Source: MGIIb-O2 sp964003245
Lineage (GTDB): Archaea; Thermoplasmatota; Poseidoniia; Poseidoniales; Thalassarchaeaceae
Assembly: GCA_964003245.1 (NCBI GenBank)
Contig: CAXFIU010000020.1
Span: 1 to 23,466 of the forward strand
DNA length: 23,466 bases
Direction of reading: 5' to 3'
Below, piece by piece: positions 1-6,884 of the stretch. Positions within the stretch are counted from its first letter, which is position 1; each line of letters starts with the position of its first letter. The notes beneath the pieces are model-generated. The model was given only the letters and a program-made list of their open reading frames with translations. It made no database searches and was not told where the DNA came from. A program made the translations under genes and the position numbers.

Positions 1-860
1 GCTCTCCAATCTTGTCCACAGGCTATTGCTATTGGTGAAATAGCATTCATTATTCCTTTGTTATGTGTAGTTGCTCTGAAAGGATCAGCAGCAGCAAAAT
101 GATATGCTTGTATCACTCCATCTATTACTTCGGATCCTTGTTTTGCATCTCCATTATCGGACATTTCTTCTGGGGTAAATGTGGCGCTAACTCTGGCCAG
201 TCTATGGACTGCAAGATTGCTAATTATTCTAAGTATAACCGTACCTCCAGATAATGACTCTATTTTCGGAGCAATAGTTTCTGCCATCGTATTGACTGCA
301 TTAGCGCCCATCGCATCTCTACAATCTACTAATATATGGACAATAACCATCGGGCCAGACATAGTTTCGATAATTCTAACTTCCACATCTTTACACCCTC
401 CTCCAAATTTAACCAATATTGGGTCGACATCATTGCACAACTGTATTAATTCATCTTTAGAGGAAAGAATGGATTTTTTGGAAGCCTCAGGGTCATCGCA
501 ATTTACGATTTGTATCTGCCCTATCATAATCGGGTCAGTATTATTCGATCTAAATCCTCCTTTTGCTTGGCATCTCTTAGCCATGTTTGATGCAGCAGCT
601 ACTACACTTGCTTCTTCTACTACGAAAGGAATCAAGTAATGTTCTCCATCAATTACGAAGTTCGTAGCCACTCCAATCGGCAACGAATATCTGCCGACAA
701 CATTCTCAATCATTCTATCTGCGGTATCTTCGGATAACTCTGAATCCGCCCAAGCATTTACTTGTTCAGCAGTCAACCCTGCTAGTTGCGCTAAATGCTC
801 TCTTCTTTCTGGCACTGATAGTTTGTAAAATCCTTTCAAACGACTATTGTCTACTGGCAT
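1..860 (-). CDS. Class II 3-hydroxy-3-methylglutaryl-CoA reductase, partial (C-terminus beyond left edge)
   Basis: HMG-CoA reductase reduces HMG-CoA to mevalonate, the committed step toward the isoprenoid chains of archaeal lipids. I translated the minus strand from the ATG at 860-858 and got 286 residues without a stop before the left edge. Visible landmarks are ENVVG near residues 52-56, the catalytic-glutamate segment VVEEASVVAAASNMAK (about 80-95), the family signature DAMGANAVNTMAE (about 182-194), HNKGI with the catalytic lysine near 268, and GQDWR with the catalytic aspartate near 284. These line up almost position for position with the class II (bacterial, Pseudomonas mevalonii-like) enzyme rather than the class I enzyme of most archaea. 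About 140 residues, including the catalytic histidine, are missing only because the window ends. GGTGA lies 4 nt before the ATG. The family call is firm; the cofactor (NADH or NADPH) cannot be told. Confidence 0.95.
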   Translation of the reverse strand, partial: MPVDNSRLKGFYKLSVPERREHLAQLAGLTAEQVNAWADSELSEDTADRMIENVVGRYSLPIGVATNFVIDGEHYLIPFVVEEASVVAAASNMAKRCQAKGGFRSNNTDPIMIGQIQIVNCDDPEASKKSILSSKDELIQLCNDVDPILVKFGGGCKDVEVRIIETMSGPMVIVHILVDCRDAMGANAVNTMAETIAPKIESLSGGTVILRIISNLAVHRLARVSATFTPEEMSDNGDAKQGSEVIDGVIQAYHFAAADPFRATTHNKGIMNAISPIAIACGQDWR

Positions 861-928
861 GTCTTCACCATTCTTTGCCAAGACATATCGTTTGTAATGT
901 CTTTGCTTTAAAATGATCAAATATGCAG

Positions 929-934
929 TTTATA
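929..934 (-). promoter_or_regulatory. Putative TATA box for HMG-CoA reductase
   Basis: Read on the minus strand this is TATAAA within GATATAAACTG, about 70 bases upstream of the ATG at 860. That would give a leader of roughly 45 bases, long for an archaeon, so the TTTTAAAG closer to the gene (near 907-914) remains an alternative. The call rests on sequence match only. Confidence 0.35.
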
Positions 935-1030
935 TCTGTTAATAGTTGCTATTGGGTAAGCTCCCATAATGTCAACTTCTCTCATGATTTATCTCTCCTA
1001 ATGCAGCTTTTAGCCCATATTTTCTTAGAT

Positions 1031-1200
1031 TTAAGCGTTAATTTGACCGTTAACGCTTCGCTAACGCATTAAATAAGCGTTAATAAAGCGTTAATAAATT
1101 AATCTAAAAACCTTATTTTAAGCATTTAATGGAGTTTTTTGATTTTAGGAAACAATAAAAAGCGTTAATAGATGATTTTTTATGCGTAATTAAGCGTGAA
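1031..1200. repeat. Cluster of GCGTTAA iteron-like repeats, direct and inverted
   Basis: The heptamer GCGTTAA occurs exactly at 1035-1041, 1077-1083, 1088-1094 and 1162-1168 on the plus strand, and inverted as TTAACGC at 1050-1056. Near copies are TAACGC at 1062-1067 (inverted), GCGTAAT at 1184-1190 and GCGTGAA at 1194-1200. The first two copies make a perfect inverted repeat, AAGCGTTAA (1033-1041) and TTAACGCTT (1050-1058), around an 8-base spacer. The copies at 1077 and 1088 are 11 bp apart, one helical turn. The surrounding DNA is strongly AT-rich. This pattern fits multiple binding sites for one DNA-binding protein. The adjacent gene encodes an AAA plus winged-helix protein, so self-regulation or an origin are both possible. 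The binding protein is unknown. Confidence 0.75.
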
Positions 1201-1230
1201 TATTATGAACTAGTAGACTTACCGACACAT

Positions 1231-3162
1231 ATGTACGACGGGGGAGTCAGTTTGATCGACTTACCAGCTTTACGCGGTAATCCTTTCGACAATCGTCCAA
1301 TTGAATCATCGAGAGCTCAGGATTTAGTAGGACGTAAAGAAATACTTCATAGATGGAGAGAACATATTCATTCAGGTTCGCCTAGAATGATATTATTGGT
1401 TGGAGAATCCGGTTCGGGAAGAACTTCAATGATTAATGCTATTTCTTCCCAAACCCCAAAGAAATACATTGGCCAGTTTTTATCTGAAGAGGGAGATCAG
1501 GCAAAGTTAGTACTACATGAAATATTGACGCATTTCGGAACATTCCAATCTATAAGTACAATGAATCAATTATCTCAAAAATTGATTTCTTTGTTGGATG
1601 AAGATAAAGGCCCCTTGCCAATTATAGCTTTAGATTACCCTCCTCAGATAATTGATATAAATTCTTTCTTATCTAGAATTTGCCCTATTCTCTCTAGACT
1701 TCGAACAATGGTAATTGTAAGTGTGACTGAATCCCAATATTTGGAGATCGATAATGAAATAAGAAATCTTTTTGATGAACCAGACAGACTAGAAAATTTC
1801 ACAAAAATTGAGATACAAGAAATGGTGAATAATCGAATGAGGCTCAAATCTAAGGAGAAGTGGATAATCAATTCACAGATTCTAAATTCGATATATGGCA
1901 AAACTGGAGGCAATCCGAGAGATACTATCACGATTCTAAAGCGTTTAGTAGATGAAAAGAGAGATCTCGGTTATCAAGGAACCTTGGAAAATCTAATGTC
2001 TTTCCATGCGCCAAAGACACCCATCGATGAAGAAATAGTTTATGATAGAAATAATATTGAGGAAGATAATCAATCTGAAATTTCTGTCCCCGAAACCGTC
2101 GACAATAATCTTGAAAATGATGACTTCATTGATGAGGAACCATCTGATTTGTGGGATTTTGATGAAGAGGTCCCTTTATCGGCCGAGAGCCTTTATGATG
2201 ATAATGATCCGACTGATGAAGAAAAGCCAATATGGTCCGATAATTTCCCTGAAATTGAAAATGATTTAGTCGATGAAGAAACCAATATAATAGAAGAAGA
2301 TGATATCGGCAATGAAACAGAATTGTTTATGACACCAGGTACCGAACCTCCTGATAGTCCGACCGAATCATCCTCTAGCACACAAAATAAGGGATTTGGC
2401 TTCCTTAGAAAGAGGTTACAAAAAACAACTTCTGGCATGGAAAATGATATTACGCCTAATATCCCCATTACTTACGTCGATGAAGAACCTCCTCAATCGA
2501 CTTTAGATAATTATGTGAGTCAAGAGACTCCTGAGATCCAAAATATGAATGAAATTGATGAACCAATTGTCTCAGAAGCGAGAATGGATCAAAATATTCA
2601 TTCAATTGATTATGACATAATTGAAATTAGTGTTGAAGGAGCTGAATGGTCCGTTGAACCTTCATATCAGTCTACTGTTCCAGATCTAAAACCAAAGTCC
2701 AACGTGCAGAATAATCCTCCTCTAAGTATTGAAAATCATCCTAATGAGGAAAATATAGCTCAAGAATCAGCAATTGAAGAATCTATTTTCGAAGAACCTG
2801 AGATTCAAGATGCAGTTGAATTAATAGAATCAATTCCAATATATCCAACAGAGAAGAACAATACTATGATTAATGATTTAACTACTAAAAAATCACGATT
2901 TTCTCCAATCTGGGAAGAAGATAATGAATTAGATGTAAATAGATTTTATTCCCTCTCTGATGCCGAGAGAATGATTTTAGAAGTGGCCTCAATTAGAGAA
3001 ATTTCTCCCTCTGATGACGAATTACAGGCTAGATTAGAAGTTGGACGACCTAGACTATCCCAATTATACAACAGCCTTCAAAAATCAGGTATGTTGTCAG
3101 TTAGAAAACAAGGCAGGACTCGCTTATTCAAGTTAAGTGAAGCAGCTGCAAATGAATTTTGA
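1231..3162 (+). CDS. Orc1/Cdc6-like AAA protein with degenerate Walker A, acidic linker and C-terminal winged helix
   Basis: I do not recognise this 643-residue protein as a named gene. Residues about 15-250 look like an AAA ATPase of the Orc1/Cdc6 kind. There is an N-terminal LVGRKE box (32-37), a P-loop GESGSGRT (58-65) with Arg64 where the catalytic lysine belongs, a weak Walker B (IIALDYPP, 131-138) lacking the usual D-E pair, a sensor-1-like stretch near 161-167, and GGNPRDT (227-232) with a sensor-2-like arginine. Residues about 265-560 are a low-complexity linker rich in Asp and Glu with recurring DEE and DEEP motifs, probably disordered. Residues about 575-643 form a winged-helix-like domain ending LSVRKQGRTRLFKLSEAA. 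The altered P-loop suggests weak or no ATP hydrolysis. It is probably cotranscribed with the DUF357 gene 9 bases downstream. A TTG at 1252, 4 bases after GGGGGAG, is a plausible alternative start. Confidence 0.75.
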   Translation: MYDGGVSLIDLPALRGNPFDNRPIESSRAQDLVGRKEILHRWREHIHSGSPRMILLVGESGSGRTSMINAISSQTPKKYIGQFLSEEGDQAKLVLHEILTHFGTFQSISTMNQLSQKLISLLDEDKGPLPIIALDYPPQIIDINSFLSRICPILSRLRTMVIVSVTESQYLEIDNEIRNLFDEPDRLENFTKIEIQEMVNNRMRLKSKEKWIINSQILNSIYGKTGGNPRDTITILKRLVDEKRDLGYQGTLENLMSFHAPKTPIDEEIVYDRNNIEEDNQSEISVPETVDNNLENDDFIDEEPSDLWDFDEEVPLSAESLYDDNDPTDEEKPIWSDNFPEIENDLVDEETNIIEEDDIGNETELFMTPGTEPPDSPTESSSSTQNKGFGFLRKRLQKTTSGMENDITPNIPITYVDEEPPQSTLDNYVSQETPEIQNMNEIDEPIVSEARMDQNIHSIDYDIIEISVEGAEWSVEPSYQSTVPDLKPKSNVQNNPPLSIENHPNEENIAQESAIEESIFEEPEIQDAVELIESIPIYPTEKNNTMINDLTTKKSRFSPIWEEDNELDVNRFYSLSDAERMILEVASIREISPSDDELQARLEVGRPRLSQLYNSLQKSGMLSVRKQGRTRLFKLSEAAANEF

Positions 3163-3171
3163 GGAGTAATT

Positions 3172-3468
3172 ATGTCAGATAATGGAAATATTGTATCTAA
3201 GGAAAAGGTCCAGAAATACCTTGACTTAACTGCGGAAGCAAGAATAAAAGCAACTTCTATTACTAAAAATATAGAAGACGAAAATAGGCTTCAAGCAATG
3301 CTTAAGATGTGCGACGATTATCAACAAGATGCTCTTTACTTCATGAATAATGGTGATCTAGTACGTGCTTTTGGCGCAATTAATTATGCCCATGCATGGA
3401 TTGATGCTGCAGTTAGAATTGGATTATTGGATGGCCATGGGGACGACAGATTGTTTACTTTGCCTTAA
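3172..3468 (+). CDS. DUF357 family protein
   Basis: This small archaeal protein of 98 residues has unknown function. The family hallmark is the C-terminal half: a DDYQQDALYFMNNGDL run leading into AFGAINYAHAWIDAA and then RIGLLDG (about residues 46-87). It is predicted to be all helical, with no signal peptide or membrane segment. GAGGAG at 3161-3166, overlapping the stop codon of the upstream AAA gene, lies 5 bases before the ATG and supports both the start and cotranscription. The stop codon overlaps that of the convergent PIN-domain gene by 4 bases, sharing the palindrome TTAA. The family match is clear from the motif; no reaction can be assigned. Confidence 0.88.
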   Translation: MSDNGNIVSKEKVQKYLDLTAEARIKATSITKNIEDENRLQAMLKMCDDYQQDALYFMNNGDLVRAFGAINYAHAWIDAAVRIGLLDGHGDDRLFTLP

Positions 3469-3833
3469 TTCTGTATTAATCTTAATACATTTTTAGAAGT
3501 TATTTCAATATATGACCCACCAGTATTAATTAATCTCTCTTTTAATCTTCTATCTATTGTTAATACTGGCCATCCATTTTCTCTAGATAATTCTAGTAAC
3601 ATTTGGTCAGTGTGTCTCAACCCCATAGGTGCTTGGATTAATTCAGATTTCTTATCTAATAGATCCAATAACAACCCTCTTCTTTGTTTGGATAATGATT
3701 CTAACTCTTGCTTGACCTTTTCCAATAATAAATATCTTGGTTTTCCTATAATTTTACTCATTGAAATATCTATGTTTAGTTCAGCATCAACTAACGCTGC
3801 CCATCCACAAGCGTCTATTAGGACGCAGTTCAA
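3465..3833 (-). CDS. PIN-domain ribonuclease-like protein (aIF2-gamma-linked)
   Basis: This 122-residue PIN fold protein is a likely metal-dependent ribonuclease. Acidic residues sit where the family needs them: Asp7 in LIDACGW, Glu43 in KQELESL, Asp76 in HTDQML and Asp94 in LTIDRRL. The gene follows aIF2-gamma by 6 bases, an order conserved in many archaea (S6e, aIF2-gamma, PIN). That suggests a role tied to ribosome or rRNA processing (Fcf1/Nob1-like) rather than a toxin. No antitoxin gene is next to it. An in-frame stop at 3842-3840 rules out any earlier start, and no in-frame ATG lies nearby, so translation most likely begins at TTG 3833. GGGGTGA, which includes the aIF2-gamma stop codon, lies 6 bases before it. 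Confidence 0.85.
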   Translation of the reverse strand: MNCVLIDACGWAALVDAELNIDISMSKIIGKPRYLLLEKVKQELESLSKQRRGLLLDLLDKKSELIQAPMGLRHTDQMLLELSRENGWPVLTIDRRLKERLINTGGSYIEITSKNVLRLIQN

Positions 3834-3839
3834 GTTGAT

Positions 3840-5084
3840 TCACCCCACAATTGTTCCATGACCTATTAAACGCCATCTCGAACCAACTCTTCTTGACAAT
3901 GTAATTCTACTACCAACTTTAGCACAAATTGGTAGCCTAAGAGCGATTTTTGAAATTTTACCTTTTTTTGTTACAGTTCCAACAGAAGTAGCCGTCGCGG
4001 AATTAATCATTAACATCTCATTCATTGATAATGGACGGACAGGATCTGAATCACCTTCTGCCCCTGCAACCATCTTTTCTAATAATTCTAAATCTAGTTC
4101 CAAAGAGTCCCAAATTGGAGGAAGTTCTCCTTTCCTCGCCATAACTTGTCCAGATAGCTCATCTGCTTTCGTTGTAACTGGATCTAATGGAGTAGCAATA
4201 CCACATAATCCTCCTGCATGAGCGGTATCTAGATTCAATCCTCCACCCTTAATACTCTCTATATGTGTCTCTAATGGCTCCCAGCGAGTTTTATTTCCTA
4301 CTTGAATTCTTCTTCCTGGTGCAATGGTAATTTTATCTCCTACTGAAAAAGAACCTTCAACGATGCTGCCTCCAATTATCCCACCTGAAAGGTCTTTTGG
4401 ACGGGCTCCTGGTCGGTTTGTATCAAAAGATCTTGCAACATACATTAGCCCAGTATCTTCTTTTGTTCTATCAGGCGTGGGGATTGTATGTTCAATTGCA
4501 TGAATCAAAACATCAAGATTTACGTCCTGCTGCGCAGAAATAGGTATTATTGGTGAATTTTCTGCTAATGTTCCTTTTACAAATTCTTTTATTTCATTGA
4601 AAGATTCGATAGCCCTTTCTTTAGAAACTAAATCGATTTTATTTTGTACAATGACAATATTTTCTATCCCAGCAATTTGTAAAGCCGCTAAGTGTTCCCT
4701 TGTTTGTGGTTGAGGGCATTTTTCGGTTGCAGAAATAAGTAATAATGCTCCATCCATTATTGATGCGCCTGAAATCATAACAGCCATCAGAGTTTCGTGA
4801 CCCGGTGCATCAACAAAAGAAACAACTCTTAACAATTCTTTTTTTGAATCTTTTTTTCCTTCTGGATGTTTTCCTTTAGCGTAATAATTACCATCTTCAG
4901 TGCAATAGAATGTAGTATCAGCATATCCAAGTTTGATACTAATACCTCTCTTTCTTTCTTCTGAATGGGTATCTGTCCAAGTTCCAGAGAGGGCTTTCGT
5001 CAAAGTCGTTTTACCATGGTCGACATGTCCGACCATCCCAATATTTACTTCTGGCTGTCCTTTAGTTTCAGCCAGAAGCATCAT
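3840..5084 (-). CDS. eif2g: Translation initiation factor aIF2 subunit gamma
   Basis: This GTPase subunit of the heterotrimeric aIF2 carries Met-tRNAi to the small ribosomal subunit. All GTPase motifs are intact: G1 GHVDHGKTT (19-27), the switch-1 region RKRGISIKLGYAD (45-56), G3 DAPGHE (92-97), G4 NKID (148-151) and G5 ISAQ (about 184). Domains II and III follow with the typical RSFDTNRPG and SGGIIGG segments, and the protein ends in a domain III barrel. Its 414 residues match the family length. The unusual point is the region after switch 1 (residues 58-86). There other aIF2-gamma proteins carry a four-cysteine zinc knuckle, but this one has a single cysteine (Cys61). ATG codons at 5084 and 5081 both follow AGGGG, so either may be used. 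The gene lies 12 bases after S6e in the conserved operon. Confidence 0.97.
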   Translation of the reverse strand: MMLLAETKGQPEVNIGMVGHVDHGKTTLTKALSGTWTDTHSEERKRGISIKLGYADTTFYCTEDGNYYAKGKHPEGKKDSKKELLRVVSFVDAPGHETLMAVMISGASIMDGALLLISATEKCPQPQTREHLAALQIAGIENIVIVQNKIDLVSKERAIESFNEIKEFVKGTLAENSPIIPISAQQDVNLDVLIHAIEHTIPTPDRTKEDTGLMYVARSFDTNRPGARPKDLSGGIIGGSIVEGSFSVGDKITIAPGRRIQVGNKTRWEPLETHIESIKGGGLNLDTAHAGGLCGIATPLDPVTTKADELSGQVMARKGELPPIWDSLELDLELLEKMVAGAEGDSDPVRPLSMNEMLMINSATATSVGTVTKKGKISKIALRLPICAKVGSRITLSRRVGSRWRLIGHGTIVG

Positions 5085-5096
5085 CCCCTAAGATTC

Positions 5097-5558
5097 TCAC
5101 TCCTCTTCATCGCCAAGGATAGAACCTAGAGATTTTTTACCATATTCTAGAACCTTAAGATTAAGTTGTCGAGTATCTGTACTAATGGTGTTCCCTCTTA
5201 GATTTCTACGTCGACGCAAACCATCATATTTGTAACGATAAATTTTAGAATTTTTCTTAACATAGCGTTTGCCTTTGTAACCTGTTCCGGCTGTGATTAG
5301 TACTGATTTGACGTTACCACCTTCTAGCTCAGAACGCATAGGACGGCCTGTTTTATCAGATCCACCCGTAATTTGAAGTTTGTATCCATTTAATGTTTGT
5401 TCACCATCTCCTACAAACATACCTTCTACCGAATCCCCAATTTTCTTCCCTAAGAAGTGATTGAAGTTAGCTCCTGTAATTTCTACTGAGAATGAACGGC
5501 CTTTTGCACTCGGATTTGTATCATTGATTACAGCCTTGAAAGATTGCTCACCTGCCAT
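5097..5558 (-). CDS. rps6e: 30S ribosomal protein S6e
   Basis: This is a small-subunit ribosomal protein shared by archaea and eukaryotes. The family core GYKLQITGGSDKTGRPMR (about residues 58-75) and RGNTISTDTRQLNLKV (about 120-135) are clear, with a basic stretch between them (KGKRYVKK, GLRRRRNL) and an acidic tail ending GDEEE. I chose the ATG at 5558 because AAGGTGAG at 5570-5563 is a well-placed Shine-Dalgarno for it. A GTG at 5567 would add three residues but lies inside that site. The protein then has 153 residues. It is the first gene of the S6e, aIF2-gamma, PIN operon and has its own TATA box about 40 bases upstream. Confidence 0.96.
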   Translation of the reverse strand: MAGEQSFKAVINDTNPSAKGRSFSVEITGANFNHFLGKKIGDSVEGMFVGDGEQTLNGYKLQITGGSDKTGRPMRSELEGGNVKSVLITAGTGYKGKRYVKKNSKIYRYKYDGLRRRRNLRGNTISTDTRQLNLKVLEYGKKSLGSILGDEEE

Positions 5559-5573
5559 TTTACTCACCTTAGA

Positions 5574-5603
5574 CGACTTGCCGACATACGACCCCTATAA
5601 GAG
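5574..5603 (-). promoter_or_regulatory. S6e promoter: TATA box plus downstream GTCGGC-AAGTCG element
   Basis: Read on the minus strand, TCTTATAGG (TATA box, about 5603-5596) is followed at 5586-5574 by TGTCGGCAAGTCG. A closely similar element stands at the same distance below the TATA box of the L10e gene. The expected transcription start, about 25 bases after the TATA centre, falls at the end of this element, giving a leader of roughly 15 bases. Assignment is by pattern only. Confidence 0.5.
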
Positions 5604-5633
5604 CGGTTCGGAAGACGATATCAAACTCAATAA

Positions 5634-6806
5634 TCATCTTTGCAATTCTTTCTCGATTCTATTTGCTAAATTTGCTGGTGCAACTTTATTCATTGTGATA
5701 TATTGAGTTCTACCTCTTCCAACATTTGATTTACTACTTCTAGTTTCAATTAAACCTTGATTTTCTAGAAATTTCAGATGCTTCCAAAATGTAGTATAGC
5801 TTCTAGGTTTAGTTTCATATTCTTCACAAACAATCTTGTAAAGTTTTTCTGCATCTCCAGTATTTATTTCTGCTTCCTTTTTCAATCTTCTACAAAGTCC
5901 AAGCATGATTAATTTCTGATCTTTAGAGAGCCCATCAACTTGACTCGGTTCTATGGCAGCAACTCTTTCTGAACTTTGTTCAATATCTTCAATCAGAACT
6001 TCACCTCTGCCTGCAGATTCTGCTCTTCTTATTGATGAATCAAGTAGTTCAATGGCCAATCTCGCGTCTCCAGATTCTGCAGCCATAACTCCTATTTTTT
6101 CCAGAACTTCCTCACTTATTGAACCATTTCTGCACGCTATATCTGCTCTTTGTCGTGCAATATCAGTTAATCCTTTTTTATCATAAGGACTCATTTTTAG
6201 AATATTACTTGCACCCAATCTAGATATTATGGCTGGTTCGAATAATTTCAAGAGCATAGAATCTTGACTAACTAGAATTAATGATAAAGATCCTTGTTTT
6301 TCTTGCCCTTCATCGATTCTAAGGAGTTTGTATATCAAATCAGAATTATCTCTCCTAATTAACAAATCAACTTCATCAAGAACCAATAAGAGATGACTGT
6401 TATGTGAAATTAGATTTCTTCTAATTGATTGTATTATTTCCCCCGAACTAAGTCCTCTTTCAGGATGTCCGGAATCCAATGTCAAAGCAATTCTCTGTAA
6501 TACTTGTGATGTAGAGGTGTGATTTCTACAATTTACATGTGCTAAGACGACTTTTCTCTTACCTTCTAGATGGCTCAACAAATCATGTCCAAAACGTCTT
6601 GTTAGAACTGTCTTACCTGAGCCAACCGGTCCAGTAATTACTGCTCTACAACTTGAGTTATGATTTTCTACGTGAGTGAATAACCCGGCTAGCTCAGTAA
6701 GTTCTCTATCTCTCCCTACTAGGTAGTCTGGCGTCCAATCAAAAGAAAAGGGCTCCCTATTCACTAGGACTTTCCCAGCACCTATGCGGTCGAGGTATCC
6801 TGACAT
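5634..6806 (-). CDS. cdc6: Orc1/Cdc6 replication initiator
   Basis: The origin recognition and helicase-loading ATPase of archaea. This 390-residue protein has the full set of parts: VGRDREL box (30-36), Walker A GPVGSGKT (59-66), Walker B LLLVLDEVD (139-147), sensor 1 around ILVSQD (177-182), an arginine-finger-like ISRLG (194-198), sensor 2 ESGDARLAIELL (244-255), and a C-terminal winged helix (about 300-390) with the segment SYTTFWKHLKFLENQGLIETR. It starts at ATG 6806 and lies alone in its transcription direction, with 78 bases upstream to dph2 and no close overlap with S6e. I searched by eye for an ORB-like origin box in the short flanks and saw none. The family call is certain; whether it is the main initiator of this genome is not. 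Confidence 0.96.
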   Translation of the reverse strand: MSGYLDRIGAGKVLVNREPFSFDWTPDYLVGRDRELTELAGLFTHVENHNSSCRAVITGPVGSGKTVLTRRFGHDLLSHLEGKRKVVLAHVNCRNHTSTSQVLQRIALTLDSGHPERGLSSGEIIQSIRRNLISHNSHLLLVLDEVDLLIRRDNSDLIYKLLRIDEGQEKQGSLSLILVSQDSMLLKLFEPAIISRLGASNILKMSPYDKKGLTDIARQRADIACRNGSISEEVLEKIGVMAAESGDARLAIELLDSSIRRAESAGRGEVLIEDIEQSSERVAAIEPSQVDGLSKDQKLIMLGLCRRLKKEAEINTGDAEKLYKIVCEEYETKPRSYTTFWKHLKFLENQGLIETRSSKSNVGRGRTQYITMNKVAPANLANRIEKELQR

Positions 6807-6884
6807 CAGTACGTTCTTTATTCGGTCGTTCTTAGACCTATCCTGAGTCTTTATCAGTTTGTTTAATTTTTAATAATAATTTAC

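Larger units (their letters stand above)
861..1230. other. AT-rich intergenic region between divergent HMG-CoA reductase and the AAA-protein gene
   Basis: This is the longest gap between genes in the window. The divergent flanking genes mean that both promoters must lie here. The half nearest HMG-CoA reductase (861-1020) shows a TATA-like box but no convincing open frame. The other half (1031-1200) is very AT-rich and holds the GCGTTAA repeat cluster listed separately. I saw no tRNA, no small RNA with an obvious fold and no small gene with a ribosome binding site. It could be an operator region, a replication origin, or both. Confidence 0.7.

Noticed and set aside
63..639. Open frames on the plus strand over the left end
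   Set aside because: They are shadows of the minus-strand HMG-CoA reductase, whose translation shows the full family signature; the plus-strand translations show no family pattern.
1031..1200. CRISPR array
   Set aside because: The repeats are only 7 to 12 bases, occur in both orientations and have irregular spacing, with no spacers of equal length and no cas genes nearby.
3465..3833. PIN protein as a VapC-type toxin
   Set aside because: No antitoxin gene is adjacent, and the position after S6e and aIF2-gamma is a conserved housekeeping arrangement in archaea.
6807..6884. Replication origin next to Orc1/Cdc6
   Set aside because: The 78 bases hold no ORB-like box, inverted repeats or repeat array; only promoter-like AT-rich sequence was seen.
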